Origin: Bryobacterales bacterium
GTDB lineage: Bacteria; Acidobacteriota; Terriglobia; Bryobacterales; Bryobacteraceae
Assembly (NCBI GenBank): GCA_003166865.1
Contig: PMUP01000081.1
Span: 33,331 to 97,330, forward strand
Reading direction: 5' to 3'
DNA length: 64,000 nt
Below the pieces are notes generated by a model. That model had not been told where the DNA came from, did no database searches, and was given only the letters and a program-made list of their open reading frames with translations. The position numbers and the translations under genes were made by a program. Positions 37,093 to 45,274 of this stretch are shown one piece after another; the stretch's first letter is position 1; every line of letters starts with the position of its first letter.

Positions 37093-37272
37093 ATGGGCAA
37101 CAAAAAGGAGCCCTTCCTGCTTACGCGAGAAGAGCTCCACAATCGTGGCTTGGCCACGTCTTCCCGTTTAATAAGCCACGACCGTGGGATGTCAAGCGCC
37201 TCCCAAGACACGCCCGTTTTCGAAGGTTTGCCACTGTCTTTAAGAATCGGCCTGCGGCAGCAAGGCCCCTGA
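37093..37272 (+). CDS. possible 59-residue ORF, excisionase-like in size and position
   Basis: The frame from ATG 37093 reads MGNKKEPFLLTREELHNRGL and continues for another 39 residues. LTREEL resembles the first helix of small Xis/MerR-type proteins, which often lie next to an attachment site, but no full helix-turn-helix is evident. It has no clear ribosome site and the frame opens far upstream. It may be a decayed gene or chance. Confidence 0.2.
   Translation: MGNKKEPFLLTREELHNRGLATSSRLISHDRGMSSASQDTPVFEGLPLSLRIGLRQQGP
37143..37181. repeat. 9-bp perfect inverted repeat with 21-bp loop
   Basis: TCGTGGCTT at 37143-37151 pairs with AAGCCACGA at 37173-37181. It lies 150 bp after the truncated tRNA. 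It could be a recombinase or regulator site, or a weak hairpin; no T-run follows it. Confidence 0.35.
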
Positions 37273-37309
37273 TTCCCCCTTTCCCGTTTCCCCCAGGGGC
37301 AAGCCGGGG
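37252..37309 (+). repeat. dispersed repeat, copy A
   Basis: CTGCGGCAGCAAGGCC (37252-37267) and, 28 bp later, GGGGCAAGCCGGGG (37296-37309). The same two blocks in the same order occur at 39951-39999. The two copies bracket the unknown gene and the AbiE pair. Confidence 0.55.
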
Positions 37310-37429
37310 CGGGCGGGTTCCCCCCACGCGGCCAACAGCGCGCCGCTCCCCCCGCAAGAGGGGACTTCAGGACGCTCTGCTGAATTCCCCCTTCCGTATC
37401 CCCCTGTCTTGCTATCCTGAAAACCTCTC

Positions 37430-38068
37430 ATGGCCGTATTCATTGCCTACGATCCGAACGCGCATGGGGTTTTGCATATGCGTGACTGGAGCGCATCCCT
37501 CGAACGCGATGTTGACGGCAAAGACTTGCAAATCCTACAGCATCAGCCTACAGGGCTAAAATTCTTCATCGCGACTGATCTTGACGTGGACGGAATCTTT
37601 TTATCCTATGGCGTCGTATGTCGAAACGCGCCTTTTAATAGATTGGAGCAGCCTGACCTGATGCAGGTTGCGCAACATGCTATCCGATTCTATTGCACCT
37701 GGAAGAAGACAACGCCAGAGGCGGAGCAGCGCAAGGAAGAGGATTGGAGAAATGCTTTGAAGGCCACTGTAGCCAGCGACACAAACGGCATTATCAAAAT
37801 CACTGACGAGATGCGCGAGCATGTCAGGGATGATTTTTTGCTCGTTTTCGCCGACGATCCTGCCGATATTGCCTCCCTGGAGGCCGACTGCAAAATGACG
37901 CAGGCGCAACAAGTAGATGAATTTATCGATGACACCTGTTGGGGCGACGACTTGACGCCAGAGCAGATCACAACCCCTTATGACCGCAAGCTCAATCTCC
38001 GCGCAGTGATGATCCAGGGCAATGCCGATCCAATGTCGCAGATCCGGAAGGCCAGGAACAAATCCTGA
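37430..38068 (+). CDS. hypothetical protein
   Basis: The product has 212 residues and is not recognised. It begins MAVFIAYDPNAHGVLHMRDW and is acidic, without signal peptide or membrane segment. The middle third is helix-rich and charged (KKTTPEAEQRKEEDWRN), and a conserved-looking DDFLLVFADDPADIASLEADC precedes a second acidic stretch. Its position between a broken tRNA and a toxin-antitoxin pair, within repeat copies A and B, suggests a cargo gene of a small mobile unit. A defence role is possible but there is no motif to support it. Confidence 0.6.
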   Translation: MAVFIAYDPNAHGVLHMRDWSASLERDVDGKDLQILQHQPTGLKFFIATDLDVDGIFLSYGVVCRNAPFNRLEQPDLMQVAQHAIRFYCTWKKTTPEAEQRKEEDWRNALKATVASDTNGIIKITDEMREHVRDDFLLVFADDPADIASLEADCKMTQAQQVDEFIDDTCWGDDLTPEQITTPYDRKLNLRAVMIQGNADPMSQIRKARNKS

Positions 38069-38144
38069 AATCCTGGCGCTTGAAAAGGGGCAGGGCGTCG
38101 CCATGCCGCGCCTAGCCGTTTCCTGACAAGCGGGCCGCTATCAA

Positions 38145-39002
38145 TCACGCGATTCCAAACCGCTTTTTCATGTCGGCTGTCTTCGCCCAGGACTCGCCGG
38201 GCATGATGCCTATCAGTGCCGTGAACACGCCGACGAATGCCCGCTGAATTTCGTCCTCGGTCAGCAACTCTGCTCGGTCGGGCGAGAGAAGCGGGCGGAT
38301 ATCCGCCATGAATCTGGGCGCCGCGAGTTTGGCAAACATCCTCTCTTCGGCCTGCGCGCGACTGATCGGCGTGCCGCCGCGTTCAAGATAGAAACCAAGG
38401 CATTCGACTATGCGCGCGGCGTTCAAGGCTTCGAGTGTTTCGAGTGCCTGAAAAAGATCAAGCAGGTCGCGTCCTTTGTTCCGCTGCAAGAGCGCGCGCA
38501 TCTTCGTCGCGAGCAGTTCCTCGCGTGAGAAGGTCGAAATCTCGGCTTCTCCCTTGTACCAGGGATTCTCGACGTTGAAACGGATCGCCTGCGGAGCATC
38601 GAAAGCCTCAATCTCCCGCGTGTTTATTTCGAGCTTGAGCCGGATATCGCCGGAGCCATCCTCCGCCGGAACCCGAAACCGCAGCTTTGGCGCTATGTTG
38701 CTTTGCTCGAACGCCGCGCGGCCGAGCCATGGCTCCAGCAACTCGCGGATGCGATCCAGGATCGGGCCGATCGGCCCGGCTGCGGTGCGGACAAGGTCGA
38801 TGTCTTCGGAATATCGGAACGCCTTCGGGAGATGGAGCTTGTGCAATGCAGTCCCACCGCGAAAGCGCAATTCTCGGGCGAGCATCGGGCCCCCGAACAG
38901 ATCGATGAGCGCGCGACTGATTATCAGATCCTGCTCCACCTGCCTTATATCCGCCCAAGGAGCTGCGGCGCTCCAGGCGATGATGTTCATCATCGGAATC
39001 AT
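38145..39002 (-). CDS. abiEii: AbiEii-type nucleotidyltransferase toxin
   Basis: The product has 285 residues. The nucleotidyltransferase core is seen as FRGGTALHKLHL followed by YSEDIDLV, where the GG and the D-x-D bind nucleotide and metal. The later FSREELLATKMRALLQRNKGRDLLDL is the AbiEii/AbiGii lysine-containing helix. Toxins of this family block growth by modifying tRNA or other targets with nucleotides and give abortive infection against phages. The ATG overlaps the antitoxin stop (ATGA), the usual coupling in type IV AbiE systems. Confidence 0.88.
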   Translation of the reverse strand: MIPMMNIIAWSAAAPWADIRQVEQDLIISRALIDLFGGPMLARELRFRGGTALHKLHLPKAFRYSEDIDLVRTAAGPIGPILDRIRELLEPWLGRAAFEQSNIAPKLRFRVPAEDGSGDIRLKLEINTREIEAFDAPQAIRFNVENPWYKGEAEISTFSREELLATKMRALLQRNKGRDLLDLFQALETLEALNAARIVECLGFYLERGGTPISRAQAEERMFAKLAAPRFMADIRPLLSPDRAELLTEDEIQRAFVGVFTALIGIMPGESWAKTADMKKRFGIA

Positions 39003-39835
39003 TCGTCGCGCTCCGGAATACGGCGCACCACTACATGCCAGCGCTCGTCACGAGCCTGCACCTCGGGCGCAAGATCGGGATCGGACGATAGCGACGGGTC
39101 AAGCTCGATCCAGAGGGGCCGCGCGCGCCCGTCCATCAATGCGTGCAATTTTTCCGCGTGGTTTGCGAATCCCGACGCATCCAGCAGATAGCCGACCCGT
39201 TGAATGACGGATCGCCCAAAGGCATGAGACAGGGCTGCCATGTTCTCGGGATTGATCTTGGGACCGAGGTCGGAGAAGACCGTCAAAACGTTGTCGAGAC
39301 CGGCGCTTGCCTGCGGATAACGGACCAGATCGAGCAGCGTCAGCTCGACGGAAGAGATCTTCATCTTGCCCGTATCCGTCTTTCGGTCTTCGATGCCCGC
39401 GGCTACCGCCGACATGTCTTTTCTGAAGTAGAAGGCGATTTTCGAGCGGCCAGCCTGCACATCCCGCATCTGGCGGTTCGTGACGACCTGGAATTCCATG
39501 ACTGCTTGATGTGACGCCCCATGCAACTCGGCGGCCTTCAGCAACCCTACATAGTAGGGCCGGTTCTCGTGACGCATGAGGTCGTCGATGAAGGACGCAG
39601 GCGGCGGACTCCCAAAATTCAGGTGCTGGGGGGGAACGATAACGTAGAAGCCGTGGCGCAGGTTTAAAAGCTGGTCGCGCTTTTGCAGTTTTTCGGCTGC
39701 GTCGAGGAAGGCTCCTCTATTGATGCCAAGGGCCGCCTGAGCCTCTTCCCGAGAAAACACCAGGCGACCGGCGGCAAGGCGTCCTACTACGTAGGCCCCC
39801 AGACTTGGTCGCGAGTGTGCTGACTCATATTCCAT
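38999..39835 (-). CDS. abiEi: AbiEi-type antitoxin
   Basis: The product has 278 residues. The N-terminal winged helix (LVFSREEAQAALGINRGAFLDAAEKL) is the DNA-binding part, followed by GFYVIVPPQHLNFGSPPPASFIDDLM, the typical transcriptional-regulator segment of AbiEi. The C-terminal domain (SVELTLLDLVRYPQASAGLDNV) supplies antitoxicity in characterised members. It represses its own promoter by binding inverted repeats, and two such repeats lie just upstream (39838 and 39901). ATG 39835 falls so close to the promoter that the message may be leaderless. Confidence 0.85.
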   Translation of the reverse strand: MEYESAHSRPSLGAYVVGRLAAGRLVFSREEAQAALGINRGAFLDAAEKLQKRDQLLNLRHGFYVIVPPQHLNFGSPPPASFIDDLMRHENRPYYVGLLKAAELHGASHQAVMEFQVVTNRQMRDVQAGRSKIAFYFRKDMSAVAAGIEDRKTDTGKMKISSVELTLLDLVRYPQASAGLDNVLTVFSDLGPKINPENMAALSHAFGRSVIQRVGYLLDASGFANHAEKLHALMDGRARPLWIELDPSLSSDPDLAPEVQARDERWHVVVRRIPERDE

Positions 39836-39837
39836 TC

Positions 39838-39917
39838 TCCGCTATAATAGCGGATAGTTGAATATGATACAAGTACATATTGCTATCTCATCTTCACAAC
39901 TCCGCTGTAGTAGCGGA
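39838..39917 (-). promoter_or_regulatory. abiE promoter with two inverted-repeat operators
   Basis: TCCGCTAT-A-ATAGCGGA at 39838-39854 is a perfect 17-bp inverted repeat, and TCCGCTGTAGTAGCGGA at 39901-39917 is a close copy. The start-to-start distance is 63 bp, six helical turns. On the minus strand TTGTAT (39867-39872) and TATTAT (39844-39849) are separated by 17 bp, so the first repeat covers the -10 and the second lies upstream of the -35. AbiEi proteins are known to bind two inverted repeats for negative autoregulation. Confidence 0.75.
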
Positions 39918-39950
39918 CTTACGCTTATGATCCAGTTCTCAGAGTTCAAC

Positions 39951-39999
39951 CTGCGGCAGCAAGGCCACTCGCCTGAGTTCCGTCGGGGGCAAGCCGGGG
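39951..39999 (+). repeat. dispersed repeat, copy B
   Basis: Same two blocks as copy A (CTGCGGCAGCAAGGCC, then GGGGCAAGCCGGGG after 19 bp). The rest of the 39836-40137 gap holds the abiE promoter and otherwise no recognisable signal. Confidence 0.55.
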
Positions 40000-40137
40000 G
40001 ACCGCCCGTCGGCCCAAATCCTTTTGCAAATTCACGACCTGCCGCCCCATCCGGCCGCAAAGCGATCCCGCCGCCCTATGAGACGCCCTGACCGGTGCAA
40101 AAGCTATCCCGGTGATGGCCGCATATAAAGGAGTCCC

Positions 40138-42768
40138 TTATTTCCCCGCCGCAGCCAGTTCCGCTCGAACTCCCTTTGCTTTCTCGGGTTCGCCGAGAGC
40201 GTCATAGACGAGGGCCAGATCCTTGCGCGCCGCCTGAACCCAGCTCACCGACGGACTCGTCTGCTTTGACAGAATGTCCGACCCGGCAAGAATCTCCCCC
40301 TCCGCCTCCCGATAGCGCCGTTCGCGCAGAAGCGTTCTTCCGAGTTTCACGCGCGCGATGCCGGTGTTCATGTCGCCGGCCGAGAGCGCCTCGGTGAATC
40401 GTCGCACCGCGTCCCGGTAAAGCGACTCAGCGTGCGCATACTCTTTTCTCTCCACGTACACGCCGGCGAGATTCGCAGTCGCAAGAGCGACGGTATAGTT
40501 CTTGTCGCCATAGACCGCGCGGTATATGTCCACTACGCGGCTGAAATCCGACTCCGCCTCTTTGAGATCGCCGCGCTTTATCGCCACCATGCCCAGCGCG
40601 TTGAGCGCGAATGCGACGTGGGCGTGCACCTTTCCGTAGACGCTCTCCTGGATCGCCACCGCTTGCCGAAGCAGCTCCTCGGCTTCGTCGTAATGTTTCT
40701 CAAACGCAAGGGTCTGAGCGAGCGTAATCATGTCCGAGGCTGTCTCCGGATTGTCCTTGCCGTACCACAACCCCGTTATATCGAGCGCCTGCCGGAAGTA
40801 CCGCTCGGCTTCGGCATAGTGTCCCATTTGATGCTGGATATTCCCCAGATCGATGAGATTGTCTGCGACAAACGGATGCCGTTCTCCGTAGATTTGCCGG
40901 TCTATCGCCACGGCGCGCTGGTTCAGGGACTCGGCTGCGGCATAGCGGCCGAGGAAGAAGTGCGCCTCCGCGAGCGAAGTCAGGCTCCGGGCAAGCTCGG
41001 ACTGCTCCCCGCCTTGTGTGAATTGGAGCCGCACGGCTTCGTCAAGCACTTTGATCGCCTGTTCGTACGACCCCGCCGCTTCGAGCACTTCTCCGAGCGC
41101 CCCGGTGGCTTTCGCCAGCGCGGGGGCATTGCGCGGGAGATGCGCACCGTCGATGGCCAGCGCTTCACGGATCAATTTCTCGGCTTCCTTGTAGTTGCCC
41201 TGATCCGCGCGCAGGAGACCGAGCGTCACAAGGTCTTCCGAGGCTTCGGCGCTATCCGGCCCTGAAATCGACCTCTGTTGATCGAGCGCGGACCGCAACA
41301 GAGAATCGGCTTGGTCGAATTTGCCCATCTTCTCGTAGATGCCTCCGAGGGTTTGATACAGCTCCGCCTGCACCCTCGGGTCCTGATTGAGCGTTCGGGC
41401 CTCCTGCACGCCCCGGTCGAGCAGCGCGATGACGCGCAGATTTTCTGCCGGGCCAGCCTCTTGATGGCCTCCTTCGAACAGATTCAACATGAACCGCTGG
41501 ATGCGCTGCGTGCGGGCCGCCTCGGCCAGTGCCGCGTTGCGCGCCCGCGCCAGCCGTATCGTGAAGACCCCCGCCTGCGCGGAGATCACAGTGAATATGA
41601 TGGCTGCCGCCGCGACGGCCTTCCGGTTTCGCCGGACGAACTTACCGATTCTGTAAAGCAGGTTGTCGGGCTGAGCGTCGAGCGGCTCTCCCCTCAGATA
41701 ATGATCGACATCGCGAATCAGCGCTTCAACGGATCGGTATCTCCGCTCGGGATCTTTATGCATCGCGGTCTGGCACAGCACGTCGAGATCGCTCCACGCT
41801 GCTTTTCCGGCCCGCAGATTTCCTTGATGTTTGGCGGCAACGGCGGACGGCTTCTCCGGTTCGCCGTGCATGATGGCGAGTTCGGTCTCGGCAGGCGTTT
41901 TCTTCGACAGGTCAAACGGAAGCCGCCCGGCCAACAATTCATAGAGAACGACGCCCAGGGAATAAACGTCGGAGCTGGTGCCTGCCCGGTCGCCTTGGAG
42001 CTGCTCCGGAGCGGCATAGGCGGGCGTCATGAACCGCAAGGCCGTCCGGGTAGAGTCCCCGGCCTCGTCGAGGCTTTCAAGCTGTTTGGCGATTCCGAAA
42101 TCCAGCAGCTTCACCGTGCCGTCTTTCTTCACGAGAATGTTGGACGGCTTCAGGTCCCGGTGAATGATCGCTTGCGAGTGAGCGTATTGAACGGCCTCGC
42201 ACACAGAGCGGAACAACCGCAGGCGCTCTTCGATAGGACATTCGCGCGCGCGGCAGTAATCCGTGAGCGGCGAGCCTTCGACAAACTCCATGACGAACCA
42301 CGGGGTTCCGTTGGTAAGACAGTCCGCATCATAGAGCCGCGCAATCGAGGGGTGATTCAGGTTCGCGAGCGTTCTTTGCTCGCTCTCAAAGCGGGCCAGG
42401 CGCGCGGGCGACAGCCACGCATCGCGCAAAATCTTGATCGCCACCAGGCTGCCGAGATCCTCCCGTTCGGCAAGATACACGACACCCATGCCCCCCTCGC
42501 CCAGAACGCCCTTGATCCGGTACGGCCCGAACTCCTCAAGCGGAAGCGATTTGAGCGGTGAATCAAGCACCTGATGCGCGATCCCTGTCAGATCGCGATC
42601 CAGCATCGATGCGCTCCTTGCATCCTCCTGGAGCAACGCCGCCACGTCGGCCATGAGGCCCTCATCGCCGCCGCATGCGGCTTTCAGGAGTGCCGCACGG
42701 TCCGATTCCGGACGATCTACTACGTCATGAAAGGCCGATTGAATTCGCTCCCAACGGTCCCGGTCCAT
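40138..42768 (-). CDS. Ser/Thr protein kinase with TPR repeats, ECF-linked
   Basis: The product has 876 residues, with a strong GGAGGTGA before ATG 42768. An N-terminal 80-residue region (WERIQSAFHDVVDRP) typical of kinases paired with sigma factors precedes the kinase domain: GEGGMGVVY, lysine in VAIKILRD, HRDLKPSNI, DFGIAKQ and YAAPEQLQG. A membrane helix (AVAAAAIIFTVISAQAGVFTI) is followed by about ten TPR units (ADSLLRSALDQQ, AERYFRQALDIT, AEELLRQAVAIQ) outside the membrane. It follows the ECF sigma gene by 34 bp and is probably part of that regulatory circuit. Confidence 0.9.
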   Translation of the reverse strand: MDRDRWERIQSAFHDVVDRPESDRAALLKAACGGDEGLMADVAALLQEDARSASMLDRDLTGIAHQVLDSPLKSLPLEEFGPYRIKGVLGEGGMGVVYLAEREDLGSLVAIKILRDAWLSPARLARFESEQRTLANLNHPSIARLYDADCLTNGTPWFVMEFVEGSPLTDYCRARECPIEERLRLFRSVCEAVQYAHSQAIIHRDLKPSNILVKKDGTVKLLDFGIAKQLESLDEAGDSTRTALRFMTPAYAAPEQLQGDRAGTSSDVYSLGVVLYELLAGRLPFDLSKKTPAETELAIMHGEPEKPSAVAAKHQGNLRAGKAAWSDLDVLCQTAMHKDPERRYRSVEALIRDVDHYLRGEPLDAQPDNLLYRIGKFVRRNRKAVAAAAIIFTVISAQAGVFTIRLARARNAALAEAARTQRIQRFMLNLFEGGHQEAGPAENLRVIALLDRGVQEARTLNQDPRVQAELYQTLGGIYEKMGKFDQADSLLRSALDQQRSISGPDSAEASEDLVTLGLLRADQGNYKEAEKLIREALAIDGAHLPRNAPALAKATGALGEVLEAAGSYEQAIKVLDEAVRLQFTQGGEQSELARSLTSLAEAHFFLGRYAAAESLNQRAVAIDRQIYGERHPFVADNLIDLGNIQHQMGHYAEAERYFRQALDITGLWYGKDNPETASDMITLAQTLAFEKHYDEAEELLRQAVAIQESVYGKVHAHVAFALNALGMVAIKRGDLKEAESDFSRVVDIYRAVYGDKNYTVALATANLAGVYVERKEYAHAESLYRDAVRRFTEALSAGDMNTGIARVKLGRTLLRERRYREAEGEILAGSDILSKQTSPSVSWVQAARKDLALVYDALGEPEKAKGVRAELAAAGK

Positions 42769-42802
42769 GCGGAGTCACCTCCATGCTCGAACGTTCGACG
42801 GG

Positions 42803-43384
42803 TCACTGTGCGCGGCGGATTTCATGCGCGAGCCATGCTTTCGCCGCCCGCCAGTCGCGAAGGATTGTGGCATCGGAGACTTCCAGCAGCGCCGCGGTTT
42901 CTGCTATATCCAAACCTCCGAAAAACCGGCTTTCGATCATCATGGCCTGGCGCGGATTGAAGCGCGCGAGTTCTTCCAGGGCCGCATCCAGCGCAATCAA
43001 TTCTTGGTTGCAGGACGCGATCTGATCGGATGAATCGCCGAATGCGACAAACATGATCTCCCCACCCCGCTTTTGCGCGCTCCGCCGCCGCGCCGCATCG
43101 ATCAGAATCTGGCGCATGGCCTGTGCGGCGATTCGCTTGAAGTGGAGACGGGATTGCGACGCGAACTCGGGCGCGCTCGCGAGCTTCAGCCATGCCTCAT
43201 TCACCAGCGTCGTGGGGCTGAGCGTCGCGTTCGCGTCGCTGCGCTTCACGGCAGAAGCCAGCCGGAGCAGTTCCTCATAGGCCACGCTGAACAGGGTATC
43301 GAGCGTCCGCCTCTCCTCCGGCGCATGGCGCTGCGGGCCCGCACGACCGGGACCGTGCCTCGTCCGGGTTTTTCGAAGCGGCAT
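42803..43384 (-). CDS. ECF-type sigma factor (TIGR02999-like)
   Basis: The product has 193 residues. Region 2 contains LFSVAYEELLRLASAVKRSDA and LSPTTLVNEAWLKLA, the signature of the acidobacterial/planctomycete ECF group next to Ser/Thr kinases. Region 4 has ESRFFGGLDIAETAALLEVSDATILRDW for -35 recognition. AAGGA lies about nine bases before ATG 43384. No anti-sigma factor is next to it, so the downstream kinase may control it, a model for this group rather than something shown here. Confidence 0.9.
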   Translation of the reverse strand: MPLRKTRTRHGPGRAGPQRHAPEERRTLDTLFSVAYEELLRLASAVKRSDANATLSPTTLVNEAWLKLASAPEFASQSRLHFKRIAAQAMRQILIDAARRRSAQKRGGEIMFVAFGDSSDQIASCNQELIALDAALEELARFNPRQAMMIESRFFGGLDIAETAALLEVSDATILRDWRAAKAWLAHEIRRAQ

Positions 43385-43586
43385 GACGGTTTTTCCTTCG
43401 CGTTTACGAACTGGTTAGTGAGAGCGCACGAACCAGCATGATTCGGAATCGTACCAATCGGGCATTGCCTGACGCAACTCGCGACCATCTTTCCGTGCCG
43501 TCGCCGGCTTCGTCGAAGAGCTGGGGAGGCAGGGCATGAACCGAGAGTTCGCGCGGGGCCGGATGCCTCAGGGCGTTTTCATATAT

Positions 43587-43609
43587 GCTATCGACATAGT
43601 GGCTATCGA
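43587..43609 (+). promoter_or_regulatory. direct repeat in front of the XRE gene
   Basis: GCTATCGA occurs at 43587-43594 and 43602-43609, 15 bp apart and 45 bp before the XRE start. Spaced repeats like this serve self-regulating XRE proteins. The rest of the 43385-43653 gap shows no other signal. Confidence 0.35.
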
Positions 43610-43653
43610 TGATGCTGTAGACCGAAAAGTAGGCATTCTCGCACGCTGGAGGA

Positions 43654-44064
43654 ATGGACGACGCGCTACGGCGGCTGGGAATCCGGATTCGGGAGTTGCG
43701 GACGCAGCGAGGATGGTCCCAGGAAGCCTTTGCCGATGTTGCCGGAGTGCACCGGACCTACATGGGGCATCTCGAACGGGGCGAGAAGAATGTCAGTTTT
43801 CTGAGCATTCTGAGGGTCGCGAATGCTTTGGGCATCACGCTCTCGGAACTTCTTGCCGGACTCGAAAAGGGCAATTCCGCGAAAATCGCGAACCACAAGG
43901 CAGCCGGTGTTCCCGCAAAGAGCCGGGCGCTCGAAGAAGTGGCGACGCTGGAACGAAGTGTGCGTGCGCTCAAGGGGTTACTCGGGGAGATCTCTCCTTC
44001 GTCGAAACACAATCGTCACGAACGAAAACTTCTTCCCGGAATCAAAAACAAGGATTCCCCTTAA
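43654..44064 (+). CDS. XRE family transcriptional regulator
   Basis: The product has 136 residues, with GGAGGA just before ATG 43654. The helix-turn-helix covers about residues 10-64: GIRIRELRTQRGWSQEAFADVAGVHRTYMGHLERGEKNVSF. The HRTY...ERG pattern is close to that of restriction-modification controller proteins, but no restriction gene is nearby. The C-terminal 70 residues are helical and basic. It probably regulates itself and perhaps the operon from 44360. Confidence 0.85.
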   Translation: MDDALRRLGIRIRELRTQRGWSQEAFADVAGVHRTYMGHLERGEKNVSFLSILRVANALGITLSELLAGLEKGNSAKIANHKAAGVPAKSRALEEVATLERSVRALKGLLGEISPSSKHNRHERKLLPGIKNKDSP

Positions 44065-44359
44065 CCCAAATCACCAACCAAACGTCCCACTTGATTTACG
44101 CCGCAGGCGCTTTTGCTGCGGGGTGTCTCTTTGGGAATCCCGAGTTGGATCTCGTGGAAGCCGGACGCGACGGCAGGCTAACCGTGAAAAAATGGTGCCT
44201 CTCCGCTAGATTTAGAACTGCCAGTACCTCAACCCTCGCCCATACACGTGATCGGGACTTTTCGGCGCAACCAGATGTGTGGCCGGACTATGTTCCGGTT
44301 TATGGCTCTCCCGCGCCACGGCAGTGTGGCCCAATAACACGACTAAGGAGACACCAAAC

Positions 44360-45253
44360 ATGACAACGCAGCACAGGGGCACGATCATCAAGACGCCCGA
44401 CAGCAGTCCGGGGCTGCTTGTCGTCGAGGGCCAACAAAAGACTTTTACGCTAGAAGGCATCTGGAAGTCCCCGATCGCCCCGGCGGTCAACATGGCTGTC
44501 GATATCGAGTTCGACGGCGTGGGTTCCATCACCGGCCTTACCGTTGCAGACTCGCAGCAGGCCGCCAGGGAAAAGTTCGGGCAGATCGGCGGTGTGGCAC
44601 AGCAGCACGGAAAGGAGGCCGCGGAGATCGCCCGCCAGGGAGTCGGGCCGCTTGTCGCCCGTATGGGTAAGGTCACTCTGGTCGCAACCGTCATCGTTTG
44701 GATTACCTGGTTTTTCATGCCGGGCGCCGGCTTCTCTATCTCCTTTTTGGGAACAGGACAAACAAAGTCGTTTACGTTGTGGGATGCCCTGTCCCTCGAT
44801 CCGAAAAACAACATGAATCCCGGTCCCTTTGGCCTTCTCAATCTAGTGGTGATTGCTGGAATCCTAGCTCCCATCGCCGCTTCGTTCATCCGGCAAAGGT
44901 GGGCGCGTTACTTGTATGCGGCTCCGCTCGCCTGCTTGTTGGTCGCCTGGATAGCGATTGAATACGATTTTAGTGAAGCAGTTGCCGGGGCTGGCATCGC
45001 CGCTAGGATGACTGGAATCCAGCTGGTGCCCGAATACGGAACTTTCCTAGCCGCTCTGGCAAGCGTTGTCGTTGCTGTTCGCGTGCTTAGGCGTAAGGCA
45101 AGCGCGAGCGCCACAAGCGTTGCCAAACCACCAACCAGCGGCGTTCCCTTTTCAGCAAATGGTTTCTGTACGAACTGCGGACGGCCGCGGAGCGCCGGAG
45201 CAAGCTTTTGCACCGAATGCGGATCTCAACACGCGTCCGCAGCCGCTATTTGA
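44360..45253 (+). CDS. membrane protein with C-terminal zinc ribbon
   Basis: The product has 297 residues from ATG 44360 (AAGGAG upstream; the frame opens at 44279). A cytoplasmic N-terminal beta domain (RGTIIKTPDSSPGLLVVEGQQ) is followed by four membrane helices (LVATVIVWITWFFM, GLLNLVVIAGILAPIAA, LYAAPLACLLVAWIAI, FLAALASVVVAVRVL). The end is a zinc ribbon with two C-x2-C pairs (CTNCGRP and CTECGS). The layout suits a membrane adaptor; the function is unknown. It is the first gene of an operon: 21 bp to the redoxin and 17 bp from there to the lipoprotein. Confidence 0.7.
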   Translation: MTTQHRGTIIKTPDSSPGLLVVEGQQKTFTLEGIWKSPIAPAVNMAVDIEFDGVGSITGLTVADSQQAAREKFGQIGGVAQQHGKEAAEIARQGVGPLVARMGKVTLVATVIVWITWFFMPGAGFSISFLGTGQTKSFTLWDALSLDPKNNMNPGPFGLLNLVVIAGILAPIAASFIRQRWARYLYAAPLACLLVAWIAIEYDFSEAVAGAGIAARMTGIQLVPEYGTFLAALASVVVAVRVLRRKASASATSVAKPPTSGVPFSANGFCTNCGRPRSAGASFCTECGSQHASAAAI

Positions 45254-45274
45254 GAAGGGAGAGAGAGAAAACTT

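Noticed and set aside
41278..42561. 427-codon plus-strand frame across the ECF-linked kinase
   Set aside because: Antisense to a complete kinase domain; no known motif and no ribosome site.
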